Shown: positions 39,199 to 50,224 of the stretch, piece by piece | Position numbering within the stretch: the stretch's first letter is position 1 | Layout of the letters: each line of letters starts with the position of its first letter | Assembly: GCA_907163345.1 (NCBI GenBank) | Contig: CAJQUN010000465.1 | Location: forward strand, 124,001 to 188,000 | Direction of reading: 5' to 3' | Origin: Haberlea rhodopensis | Taxonomy: Eukaryota; Streptophyta; Magnoliopsida; Lamiales; Gesneriaceae | Length of the DNA stretch: 64,000 nucleotides | Program-made: the position numbers and the translations under genes | The notes under the pieces: generated by a model | Seen by the model: the letters and a program-made list of their open reading frames with translations, nothing else | What the model was told of the DNA's origin: nothing | Database searches by the model: none

Positions 39199-39210
39199 TG
39201 GTATCAGAGC
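39199..39210 (+). promoter_or_regulatory. LARD primer-binding site (initiator tRNA-Met)
   Basis: TGGTATCAGAGC four bases after the LTR end at 39194. Same arrangement as 60043-60054 in the other LARD. Confidence 0.9.
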
Positions 39211-39589
39211 AGTGGTTTGCTCTTTGGGGCTGTTGAGGGCCACGGGCATGCTGATAGGAATGTGTTGCACATACTTATGCATGATGGTAGTTAGTGTTGT
39301 GTGGCACAACTATATTGCTTATGTGCGTTTACGATAAGGGTTCATAATTGGAATATGTTGTTGCTAACCATGGTGGTTGCAGGGTCATATGAGACATTGA
39401 TTATGCATTACGGTTGTATATATATCGGAGTGATGATTTTAATGCTTTGCCTCTAAATGTTGAAGCGATGGTAAAATTCCGCATGTCACATTTGAAGCGA
39501 GGTGCATTAAAATACACTCATGGAGATGTTTATTGGAATACGGGTTATGCATTACAGTTGCATGCATGGCGCAGCGATGTGCATACTTG

Positions 39590-40620
39590 TCGCTTCATGG
39601 CGTAGCGATGTGAATTGCCGCTGTCATACCGTAGCGATGAGAGAATATTTGCCGCTGATATGAAGCGAAGAAACGACCACTGTCATATCTTAGCGTGGGA
39701 TATTAGTTTCCGCTGGTATTGTCTAAGCGAGGGGTATTGACGCTGTTATGTAATACCACCGCGATGAAGAATATTTGCCACTTAAGCAAGGGATATTATA
39801 CCGCTAAAATGGCGTAGCGATGAGCTTTTTCGTTGTCATATGATAGCGATGGAGGATACCGCTAAGCGAGGGATATTATGCCGCTGGTATGTCGAAGCGA
39901 AGTAGCGAAGAGGGATATTTGCCGCTTCTTAGTGAGGGATATCATGACGCTAGTTTATTGGCGATGGTTCATGCCGCTGGTATCTATATAGCGATGGTTC
40001 ATTCCGCTAGTTTATTGGCGATGGTTCATGCCGTCGGGTATCTATATAGCGATGGTTCATTCCGCTAGTTTATTGGTGATGGTTCATGCCGCCGGGTATC
40101 TATATAGCGATGGTTCATTCGCTAGTTTATTGGTGATGGTTCATGCCACCGGGTATTCATAGCGATGGTTCATTCCGCTAGTTTATTGGCGATGGTTCAT
40201 GCCGCCGGTTCATTCCGCTAGTTTATTGGCGGTGGTCCATGCCGCCGGGTATTCATAGCGATGGTTTATTCCGCTATCTATTGGCGATGGTTCATGCCGC
40301 CGGGTATTACATAGCGACGGGTCATTCCGCTACATCTGTGGCGATGGTTTATGCCGCCAGGTATCATATAGCGATGGTACATTCCGCTACATCTATGGCG
40401 ATGATTCATACCGCCGGATATATATAGCGATGTTTTATGCCGCTGACTCTATGATGAGAGATCATGCCGCTGATTCTATAGCGATGGGTTATACCGCTAT
40501 GTGCGTAGCACTGGATTATGCCGTCTACGAGCGATGGGTGCTGCTTGTGTACCGCTGGTGGACGATGGATACATGTATAACGCTACCTTGATAGCGATGA
40601 GGTATGGTATATTACTGCTT
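39590..40620. repeat. Hairpin minisatellite of the LARD internal region
   Basis: Repeated units carry short arms around variable loops: AGCG-atggttcattc-CGCT and GGCG-atggttcatgc-CGCC alternate in a roughly 57-bp double unit between about 39960 and 40340. More divergent AGCGATG/CCGCT units lie on both sides. The A:T to G:C change in the stem keeps pairing. The frame at 40239-40427 is its translation. Confidence 0.8.
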
Positions 40621-40634
40621 TGTTAGCATTATTG

Positions 40635-40930
40635 TGAATACCATGTGTTGTTATATAACGTCATGTGTTTGACGATGAGATTTGGATGTCGTGTATCGAC
40701 ATGTACCGTCATGTGTTTGACAATGAGATTATAGATGTCGTGTATCGACATGTACCGTCTTGTGTTTGACGATGAGATTATAGATGCCGTGTATCGACAT
40801 GTACCGTCATGTGTTTGACGATGAGATTTGGATGTCGTGTATCGAACAAATACCGTCAAGGGTTGACGATGTTATTTGGATGTCATATGTTGACATATAC
40901 CGTCACGGGATGACGATGAGATAGTGGATG
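40635..40930. repeat. CGTCA-TGACG hairpin repeats
   Basis: Four to five units of about 60 bp. Each has CGTCA-tgtgtt-TGACG and, about 25 bp later, GTCG-tgtat-CGAC, two small inverted repeats with different stems. Related but fewer units lie at about 58700-58775 in the other LARD. Confidence 0.8.
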
Positions 40931-43331
40931 CTATATGTAGACGTGTAGCGTCGTTTTGATGAATAATACGCCTGGGTGTACGTATTTAGTCATGTGGTTT
41001 GAGTGCCGTTGATGAGCACATGGTAGTGTCTGGCTCACTAGTTGACGAGACCATTATGCTGAGCAGGTTGCTCGAAGAAATTATTGGGTGCGCCGTACAG
41101 GAAGTGTACCGCAGCACATATTTGAAATATATCTACGAGTAGTGGTACCTTTGGGTATACTCGCTGGAATGGCTAAGGCCAAGTGATTGGTGGTGAGAGT
41201 AGTCATTGAGGAAACTACTCGCTTGTGTTGTGATGTGTGATAGACATGGTCACATCCACCCTGAGGGTGTGGAATAAGTCCTAATGGATTAGGATTGCTT
41301 TGGAATTGAGCAAGGACACCAGGATGTCCATTATGCTTTGGTGTTTTAGAGATATGTTGGGTGATGACCCACAACTCTAATGGTTTGTACGGTATGGTAT
41401 ACCAGGATGGAACGTATGTCACGTTGATGGGTTGGTATGAACATATGGGAGCAGCGAACAGCTAGCCAGGTATTGTTGCAGTGCTTTGGTGTGCTTGCGA
41501 TAACCATTTTACTGCTCGTTGGATTCTAGCTGGGTGAATCGTATGGTGATACGATGAGGGTTATGGTAGACTCTTAAAGTCTCTTTGTGGCATGATAATT
41601 GAGGCAGGGAATACCTCACGGGGACGTTTATACGTCAAATGTTTCGAGGGACTTGTACTGGGACAACTCAGTTTTGTTGGGAGTACCAACGTGAGTGTCA
41701 ACAAGTCATTGTTGGTTCTGGTTGAGAATCCTTGCATATGGAATGCAATGGGGGGACAGAATTGGAATTGTGGGATATAGCTAGTGGGGTAACACTACTA
41801 TATTGATTTTATCTCTTGGAGATATTTGGTTTGTACTTTCATTGAGACAGCTGGTATCGGTCATGTGTTGATTGTAAACCGGCGATGGTAAACATTACTG
41901 GTGTTGGAGCGAGTAATGGATTTATTACCTTTCCGGTAAGACATACGAGGAGGCGTCTCTGGGAGATGCTCGAGGTTTATGGAGTGCTATGGCATTAGTA
42001 CAGAGCATCATTAGAATGAGTATACGTGCTGTATACGGGTTTCGATTTGGTAATAGTGGCATTGATGCACTATTCTAACCAATTGTGTATTTCTGGGTTC
42101 CGGAATATATTTTGGTATAAATATATCCAGGTTTTCCGAACGGTGGTTCGAGGTTGGAGGGTCATGGATTCATGACACTTTCCTTATGAGGAAGGCGGTA
42201 TTGATATACCTTCCAGTTATATCTATTGGGAGATTCGTTGTTTTGGTTTGTGTGGTGTTGATGCTGAAATCACACCCTTTGGTTTTGGTTTGTCAACCAT
42301 TATTCTCCGCGAGGTGAGAATAGCCGGGATTGACAGTTGGTTTTGGGATTTTGGGTATAATTGGAAATACCCGAGTCTACTGCTTTGAGTATGCATGTTG
42401 TGTCGGTGCTTGGGCATGTATGCCGGTGTGGGTATACAAATGCCAGCATTTTCTTGGTACTCGTCGAGCATCGGATTTATATGCTTTGATGAATGAATCT
42501 CCGGTGAGAGATTGTGGCACCTTGAGATTGGTAATCTCGATGGCACGATGTATTCTGAGGAATAGTCGTGAGGGTTGGTTGACTTCCCCTGAGGAGGGAT
42601 TGTCGTATCTTGGACCATGGTAATCCTTGCTGGTTAATTCAATAGCCTCCCTGTGTTAGGATTGCTGAATCCTAGGGTAAACGAGGGATGACCAGAATTT
42701 GGATTGGTTGAGTGTCGTGGTTGACACGTGTGGCGGGAACGCAATTGATTATTCTTGCAGGTCCTTTCGAGAACTAGAGACCTTGCAGGGTCTCGATGGT
42801 GTATTTGGACCTAGATTTGATCCTTGGAACACACGGATGTAGACATCTTTGGAGATGTGTTTTGTGTTGGTCGATGGCCGTGTTGTTGCCCAATCCGTGT
42901 TGCAATGTGGTGCAACTACTCCTTCGATGGAGATGAGTTTGGAAAGCGGAAGTCGGATGTAGTTTAGGTACACTGTTGTGTAATGGGGGTTTCCTTGACA
43001 ACGATGTATGTTTAACATCATAGAGATATCATTGAGGCGATATCTATTTTGGAATCACGAATGATTCGTTGTTTTGGCAGTTAGGGTTGGTTGACTGCTT
43101 TTGGGATGGTTAGCATCGGGAATGCTGACGTCTTTCTTTGAGTTTGCGGGGGTTTGGGAGGTTTACTTCATTCTAGATTTTGGTGCGAGGTCAGTGTTCT
43201 AGTGGTTGGTGCGTTGTTCATGTCATGTTCAAGATTCGACAATGTGGATCCGTTTGGATTGCGTGGTCTCGGTGTTACGTGGAGTACGCCGTGCAAATTT
43301 CAGGGATGAAATTTTATTAGTGGGGGATAAT

Positions 43332-44175
43332 TGTGATGCCCGGGGATTAATGGTGTTAATCCCGGTGTGGTAATAATCCTAAATGGATTTTTATTGTGGC
43401 GATTATGAATTAATTGCGGTTTTGGGACTCCGGGGGATTTTAAATCCGGTATTTGGAGTCGTTGGACCCAAGGGATGAGATTGTATTCTCGTCGTGGTGA
43501 TAACCTTGGAATTTGGTCTTTGGTGGGATTTGAGGTCCGGAGTAATTTGTACTGGGGCTGTTAATGGAAATAGAGTTTGGGAGGTAATTATTGAAATCAG
43601 ATGACTTTTAAAGAGTCATGACGTATTTGTGAAGGGATTGGTATTTTGGAGTTTTGGTACTATATATACCAAGTAGACTCGATATTCCGTCATTAGACGG
43701 ATTCCCTCTCTCTCTCCCTCTCTCTCTAACGCGCCAACCCTTCCCCCAATTCACTCTTTTCTCCCTTGGAGGAGAAATCGTTGGTAGCTTGGCTCGGGAG
43801 CCGGTTTTCTCGAAGATAATCAGGTATTCATCTTCCCCTCACAATTGTCTTCGATTTGGTAATAGTATTGTAGAGTTTGGTTGGGTTTTAAATTGGTTAT
43901 GGAATTTGAGGATTTTTGGTTAAAATCCAATGTTGAATTTTTTGGAGTTTTTATTGGTTTTAAATGGTGTATTTGAGGTGTTGAAGGTGTATGGAGTGTT
44001 GGTTTTGAGTTTGGGTGTGAAAAACACCATGGAAGCTCGAGTTTTTCGAAAAATCGCAGGTGGCGATCGATCGCCTAGGAGGGGATCCTCGGTGATCGAT
44101 CGCGACGAGCAGCTCAATTTTTTGGTGACGATGAACAGTGCTGGCGATCGCTCGCGTGGTCTCGGCGATCGATCG
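43332..44175 (+). repeat. 3' LTR of the LARD, truncated by insertion
   Basis: Begins TGTGATGCCC right after the polypurine tract and follows 26554-27390 closely. It stops inside palindrome cluster 6 where a TGTAAGACCCC LTR begins. Bases 44171-44175 (gatcg) would be one copy of that insertion's TSD. Confidence 0.9.
44063..44175. repeat. CGATCGATCG palindrome cluster 6 (truncated)
   Basis: Two perfect and two degenerate cores at spacings 29, 52, 21 bp. One core has an 8-bp insertion relative to the 5' LTR. The cluster ends where the gypsy LTR starts. Confidence 0.85.
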
Positions 44176-44696
44176 TGTAAGACCCCATAATCTCACACAA
44201 CAACTAATGCTAAATGACGAAGAAAAATTTTAAAATTTCTTTATCATCATTATAATAATATGCGAGTTCCCAAAATCAACATAAAGTTTAGTTAAAAGAG
44301 AAACGAGTGTTTAAGACTTTGCTTCGAGCATCAGGTAAAGTATCATACAACTTGTACAATAAAACAAAATGCTACTCAAAACAAATGACTAGTAGCTCCA
44401 TAAGTCTTCTGATACTCCCTAATCATAACACTCGATCATTCCCAAGTTCTTCAAAAATCTACCCAAAATATGAACCTACAGGACAACATCCATACAGGGT
44501 GAGCACATCCATTAAATTCATAATCGTAAAGAATAACAATACGTAACTTCAACAGTAAGTTATAGAATACTCCATGTACACAACGGATTTACACATGATC
44601 CTTTGGATTTGTCCCTGTTCTCAACATTTAATATTCTCGCAGAATATAAACTCATTTTATGCTCATAACCGTACTCATATCAATACACAAATCAAT

Positions 44697-44855
44697 AAAC
44701 TCATCGCTATAATAATAGCGGTCCGTAATACTCATCGCTATAATAATAGCGATCCTTTTATACTCATCGCCATAATAATAGCGGTCCAATAACACTCATC
44801 GCTATAATAATAGCGGTCCAATAATACTCATCGCTATAATAATAGCGGTCCTTTG
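44697..44855. repeat. Five-unit hairpin array, CGCTAT-AATA-ATAGCG
   Basis: Units of about 32 bp, each with CTCATCGCTATAATAATAGC followed by G and a C-rich tail. The 16-base CGCTAT-AATA-ATAGCG forms a 6-bp stem with a 4-base loop. The third unit has CGCCAT, which breaks one pair. Confidence 0.85.
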
Positions 44856-45210
44856 ATATTCAATAACATTTATCTCATAGTCACAACAAACTAGCTTACA
44901 CATTTAAACTTATCTCAACTTTATCGCTATGCTCGTACGCCACTACGTACCTTGTTATCCAATAATTGTATTAAGCTATCCTCCCCTCTGTCCAGAGGTT
45001 TGCGCAGGCTCTACATGGATTAATCAATACAAAAAGAAATTCATTAACAAGCCTTTAAATCAATTTAGTTCACTTTCTTCATGCATCACTTATACTCAAT
45101 CACAACATCTCAAATTCAAGTAATAATCATCACAAGAGTATTACCAACAACAATCAACACCATGATTTAAATTCTGAAATCACATTTTATTTTTCAAAAT
45201 TCTGTCTTCG

Positions 45211-45380
45211 GCGATCGATCGCCCCTACCTCGCGATCGATCGCCACAATAAATTTTTTGGGCAGAACACTTTGGCGATCGATCGCCAATAACTCAGCGAT
45301 CGATCGCTGATTCACAGAATTCGTTGCCAAAGTCTACTGGCTGCTCGCGATCGATCGGTGCCCTTCTTGCGATCGATCGC
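45211..45380. repeat. CGATCGATCG palindrome cluster 7
   Basis: Six perfect cores, none degenerate. Centre spacings are 21, 42, 22, 51, 22 bp. Confidence 0.92.
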
Positions 45381-46194
45381 GAGCCCTGAACACAAAAAAA
45401 AAACATCACCATTTTTCATACCATCAAACCTTCCTTAACCCAACACTCTACAATTCAAAATCAACCCCATCAAACACAAGTTCAAAGGAGAGTCGTCTAC
45501 TCAAACTAACTCCAAAATGGTAAGTAAACATATCAAAAGTTACTTGAAGAACAAACCCAAGGAATCTTACACCAACAAGGTTTCTTCAAAGGTAACCTAA
45601 AGTGAACATGCTTAACCTTCATACATCAACAAAACATGAATAATAAACACAATATATCCACTAAAATATACACCATGAACACATGCCATCAAAACCCATC
45701 AAGTAGAGTATTTTTTTCTCAAACTCCTCTACAAGAGTTACTTTAAAATCTTATTTACCAAGTTCATCCAAACATTACAAAAGTGAAATACATAACTCAC
45801 CAAGTGCTTCTTCAACAAGAATCCAAGTGCTCAAGTCAAGAGAGCCAAAGGGGAAGAGGGGCGATTTTTCTTGGCTAAGGGAGGGAGGATAAGAGCAAAT
45901 GTGTGGTGGTGTTTTGAACATCAATCTCAACCATGCAATATTAGTACCATTTTGCAATTAAACCCTTCCTTCTTCTAAAATGTGAACAAGGTCCTCAACC
46001 TCAAAATATTTATACAAAGGCACACTCAAGGTAATTGCACTTAGACCCCATTAAACACACTTAAATTTTAATGTTGAAAAACCAGCCACAAAACCCGTAA
46101 AAACACATTTAATTCGTTTAACAAATTAATAGGAAACCCTAGCATCACAATACTCCCCAACAAATAAAGATTTCGTCCTCGAAATCAAACATAC

Positions 46195-46284
46195 TTACCA
46201 GAAAGAAAGCAGTAAATAAATACTCATACCGTCAAATAAGTCGGGGTAGTGCTGAATCACATGCTGCTCCGTCTCCCACGTTGC
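46195..46284 (-). pseudogene. C-terminal end of the gypsy pol beyond the nested solo LTR
   Basis: On the minus strand, 29 codons continue the reading frame interrupted at 48372, starting with an ATWE motif typical of plant chromovirus pol ends and closing with TAA. They lie on the other side of the solo LTR 46290-48371 and confirm that the solo LTR split one reading frame. Confidence 0.8.
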
Positions 46285-46854
46285 CTCATTGTAAGGACCC
46301 TAATCCTTAAGTGCGGAATCAAGGCATAATAGAGCTAAAATAAACAAATCAGAGTCTAAAAGAACATGTTGAGTCTATGAGCTTAAGCATTACATGCCAA
46401 AAATAAGGACTACCAAATGGATTAATTACATTCCAATCAAAAGAATGTGTACAACTATAGTTTTATACTACTCCTAGAGTAGATACTATCCAAAATAACC
46501 CTGTCCTTTCATCCTCAATAGAATGCTCGTCAAGCTCACCACCTCAACCCGTTCAAGTCCTTCTATCATGCCAAAAAGGTACCTACAAGGACAACCCCCA
46601 AACATGAGCAATAATAATCATTCATATTCAACACAATATGAAGATAAAGCGTAATGCATAATCAATATAAAACACTTCCTGTTTTCCCATGCATTTCAAA
46701 CGCTTCCCGTTTGGTTGTCCCTGTACCATAACTCATGAGTATAATCAATAGATTATTTTTCAATGGTCTAAACATGTCATGACATCATACCATCTCAACA
46801 AAACCAAATATCGGTCACCATTCCCTAGTCTGTCCATCACAGTGTATTTTAATG

Positions 46855-47045
46855 CCCCTCGCTTATTTTCATATAGACGGCATAGGATAACCTCGCTTCA
46901 ATGGACTGCGGGACTCCCACCCCTCGCCTCTCATTGAGCGGCAAATACCCTTTCCTCGTCCTATATGATAACCACGCTCAAATGTGACATGCGGCGCTCC
47001 CACCCCTCGCTTCACATTTAGCGGAACCAAAACAAATAGCGGCAA
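46855..47045. repeat. Short hairpin stretch in S-type LTR
   Basis: Repeats of CCTCGC...GCGG arms with changing loops, for example CGC-ctctcattga-GCG and CGCTT-cacattt-AGCG. Corresponds in position to 25435-25630 in the other S-type LTR. Confidence 0.65.
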
Positions 47046-47402
47046 GCATTAAATCATCAAAGGATGACCACGACTCATGGGATGTGCATCCAATAATCAT
47101 CATATGCATCTATCATCAATATGCATAAATCAACATGTATATGCATCCACAATGCAATACCACATATATACTCGCATCCACAAAGCATAAACAATGAGTA
47201 TATAAAATACATGTTACCGTTGGGTGCCCGTACGTCCACTACGTACCTTTCCAAAAGTGGAATATGGTAGGACTTCAGTTCCTTGGCTATGTTGCCACCT
47301 GGGTTGGTTCTACATATTCACAAATACCAATATTAGAATCCAATAATAGTCCAATACCAAAAATCCCACAAAAATAACCAAAAACACCATTTTTGGTGTC
47401 TC

Positions 47403-47610
47403 GCGATCGATCGCCATCAAGTCCCGATCGATCGCGAGACCTCACTGTCTCGGGCAACAATTTTAAACAATCCGCGATCGATCACGGAGCTAGCGCCGAT
47501 CGATCGCGGCCTCGCCGATCGATCGCGCCCATCTCGCGATCGATCGCTGAAGCTCTCTGCCTCAGCACTGCTGCTCGCGATCGATCGCGAGAAAAACGCC
47601 GATCGATCGC
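47403..47610. repeat. CGATCGATCG palindrome cluster 8
   Basis: Seven perfect and one degenerate core. Centre spacings are 21, 50, 22, 19, 21, 41, 22 bp. The 109-residue frame at 47393-47722 is its translation. Confidence 0.92.
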
Positions 47611-48371
47611 CGAGCTCTGGGTATGCGGGGTTTGGGCACTATTCACCCATCTTCAACCCCAACTCATACATACCCACATACTCCAACATCAACCAAACCC
47701 AATAACTCAAAACCAACAATAAACATCAACATAAACTCAAATATACAACATCCAACCAAAATAATACCAAAACCACAACAACCCAACACAAACCCATTTT
47801 AAAACCCTTCAAAATCAACCCAAACTTAAACAAAACCTAACAAAATTTACAATGAGGTATCCATACCTCTTGGGACCTCAAATCACCCAATAATCTCCAC
47901 AAAATAAGATTTTGCAAGAACTTCTTTTCACCCTTGAGCTCAAGCTCGAAAATGTGAAGGGGTAGGGTTTGTGGATTTGATTTTGGTAAAGTGAATGAGT
48001 TGGGTAAAGGTGTGGGGTTATAAGGGTATAAAGAGTGAGTTATTTAATTAAAATACATATCAACAATTCCATGGTGTATAAAACACCCCAATATGATATT
48101 TTTCAAAGCATTTACTCAAAATGCACCAAATACCAATTAAACACATGATTTCTAATCAATTGCTACCAATGGCAAATAAATCATGCTTCCAATAATATTT
48201 ACCCAACATGCACCACATGCACCCTGAAATGCAACCCCGGGCCACCCTATCCACATGACCATGCATTTCCATAAGGTAAATAAATTCCAACACATAATTA
48301 ATTACCACATAATTAATCATAATAATCGTAATTAATGCCCAAATGCAATTAACCATTTCGGGGATATCACA

Positions 48372-50224
48372 CTCATCGACACCCCGCCTTTCCCACTGAA
48401 CCTTTACCATAGGAATAGTCTTACTGCGTAACTTACGATCCGCTCGATCAAAAATCCAAACCGGACGTTCCACATACGAAATATCTGAATCCAACTGTAC
48501 TTCGGATGGCTGTAACACATGTAGCGGATCTGGTTCATATTTACGAAGCATTGACACATGAAACACATCATGGATTCCTGACAAAGAAGGCGGTAGTGCC
48601 AATCTGTCAGCCAAACTACCCACACACTGTAAAACTTCATATGGACCCACAAATCTTGGTGACAACTTCCCTCGCATACCAAAACGTACTACACCTCTGA
48701 ATGGAGATATTTTCAGGAACACTCTATCACCCACTTGAAACTCTAACGGTCGACGTCGTCTATTTACATAAGCAGTCTGTCTATCCTGAGCTGCTTTCAT
48801 CTTTTGTCGAATAACCTTCACTTTCTCTTCCATAATTCGGATCATATCAGGCCCGCCTACACAGATTCTATTTACGTCATCCCAATACAAGGGAGATCTA
48901 CACCGGCGCCCATACAAGGCTTCGAATGGGGGCATCTGTATACTCGCCTGATAACTGTTGTTATAAGAAAACTCAATCAATGGTAATGAATTTTGCCATG
49001 AATCATTAAACTCTAACACACAAGTACGTAGCAAATCCTCTAATGTCTGTATAGTACGTTCAGTCTGTGGGTGATAAGCCGTACTCAACCGTAACTCAGT
49101 ACCCAATGCCATTTGTAATCCTTCCCAAAAATGTGATGTAAATCTTGGATCTCGATCCGATATAATAGACACTGGAATGCCATGAAGCCTCACCACATCA
49201 CGGACATATAACTGGGCCATCTTCACAAACGAGAAATTCATGCTGTAAGATATAAAATGGGCTACCTTTGTCAATCTATCAACAATGACCCAAATGGCAT
49301 CATGCCCCAAAGGAGTCCTCGGCAAATGGGTCACAAAATCCATCGATATGTGTTCCCATTTCCAAGTTGGTATTTCCAAACTCTGTAATTCACCCCCAGG
49401 TCTCTGCCTTTCTGCTTTCACTTGCTGACAAATTAAACACTTCCGCACAAAATCAGTAACATCTCGCTTCATTCGTTTTCACCAAAACTGGGAACGAAGA
49501 TCATTATACATTTTCTTACCTCCAGGATGCATGCTAAACTTACTACAATGAGCTCTTTGCAAAAGTTCTTGGCGTAGTTCCGGTACATTAGGAACTACCC
49601 AACGATTTTGTTGTCGCAAAACACCATCTTCGGTTAATCTAAATTTAGATACCCGACCTTGAGATATCACAAGAATTCATCTCTGAACTTCCTCGTTTGA
49701 TCCTTGTGCCTTCTTGATATCTCCAAATATAATCGGCTCCGCCAACAATGTAGACACTTGAACTGGTGACATGGATATATCAAAGTCATGGCCCAAGTGG
49801 CAATAAGAACTCAATAATGTAGATAAGTGGCTCATATCATCCGCAGTATGCCACACTTTACGACTCAGAGCGTCAGCTGTCAAATTTGCTCGACCAGGAT
49901 GGTACTCAATCTCGCAGTCATAATCCTTTAACAGATCCATCCACCTCCACTGCCTCATATTCAATTCGGATTGAGTAAACAAGAATTCAAACTCTTGTGG
50001 TCCGTATATATTGTGAAAGTGGCCCCATAAAGATAATGTCTCCATATTTTCAAGGCGAAAATAATAGCTGCTAGTTCTAAATCATGCACAAGATACCTTT
50101 TCTCATGGGGTTTCAACTGCCTTGAAGCATAGGCCACCAAGTGTCTATATTTCATCAAGACACACCCTAGTCCTTGTAGAGATGCATCAGTGTAAACAAT
50201 GAACCTTTCATTCTCCGTTGGTAT
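48372..50224 (-). pseudogene. Gypsy pol: RNase H, zinc-binding and integrase domains, broken
   Basis: From 50224 leftwards: RNase H (YTDAS start, TDHKSL motif), a connection region with ADALSRK, an HHCC zinc end (CxxC at residues 12 and 15 of the 49472 frame), and an integrase core with D45 and D106. Then come a GPY/F motif (about residues 276-278) and a chromodomain-like segment ending at 48372. Damage: a frameshift near 49985-50000, in-frame TGA stops at 49677-49679 and 49479-49481, and loss of four residues in the integrase block, so Asp106 and the following Glu138 are 31 rather than 35 residues apart. Insertions cut it at both ends (48372 and 50225). The open stretch 48372-49472 is the longest recognisable pol fragment here. 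Confidence 0.92.

Larger units (their letters stand above)
39195..43331 (+). other. LARD internal region, noncoding
   Basis: Primer site, about 380 bp of leader, hairpin/minisatellite tract 39590-40960, then about 2.4 kb similar to 56290-58600 of the minus-strand LARD, ending with a GATGAAATTTTATTAG plus AGTGGGGGATAAT polypurine tract. Short open frames occur on both strands. The antisense frame at 42223-42618 has a partial counterpart in the other LARD, but the frames drift apart through indels, so coding is not supported. Confidence 0.85.
26554..44175 (+). mobile_element. LARD (large retrotransposon derivative), with nested gypsy and truncated 3' LTR
   Basis: 5' LTR 26554-39194 (interrupted by the gypsy at 28221-38360; about 2.5 kb without it), primer site 39199-39210, internal 39195-43331, polypurine tract about 43319-43331, 3' LTR from 43332, cut at 44176 by another element. 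The internal 4.1 kb has no recognisable gag, protease, polymerase or integrase, yet is similar over most of its length to the internal region of the LARD at 53703-62646. It has cis signals only and must be moved by another element's proteins. Confidence 0.88.
44176..46149 (-). repeat. 3' LTR of the chromovirus-type gypsy element
   Basis: 1974 bp. Contains a five-unit hairpin array (44700-44850), a GTACGC-CACT-ACGTAC inverted repeat (44936-44951, one mismatch), and palindrome cluster 7. It begins inside a palindrome cluster of the LARD LTR. Confidence 0.88.
46290..48371 (-). mobile_element. Solo S-type LTR in gypsy pol, TSD ctcat
   Basis: TGTAAGGACCCTAATCC...GGGGATATCACA, 2082 bp, with perfect duplications ctcat (46285-46289 and 48372-48376) inside the chromodomain-like end of pol. 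Contains hairpins (46855-47045), the GTACGT-CCACT-ACGTAC inverted repeat (47230-47246) and palindrome cluster 8. About 64 codons at the end of the 438-residue open frame (48156-49472) are really this LTR read through. Confidence 0.92.
44176..50224 (-). mobile_element. Chromovirus-type Ty3/gypsy element (visible part)
   Basis: 3' LTR 44176-46149 (TGTAAGACCCC...CTAGCATCACA), polypurine tract with TTCGAGGACGAAAT signature about 46150-46190, and pol read on the minus strand up to 50224, where a copia LTR cuts it. A solo LTR (46290-48371) is also nested in pol. The 5' part lies right of the window. The integrase C-terminus with GPY/F motif and a chromodomain-like tail suggests a Tekay-like chromovirus; that lineage call is inference. 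Confidence 0.88.

Noticed and set aside
39199..39210. Possible tRNA-related gene at TGGTATCAGAGC sites.
   Set aside because: Only the 12-base primer-site complement is present. There is no tRNA body, and each copy abuts an LTR.
48156..48371. Last 64 codons of the 438-residue pol frame as a novel C-terminal domain.
   Set aside because: They read into the solo LTR whose edge and ctcat duplication are at 48371-48376. The true C-terminus is at 46195-46284.
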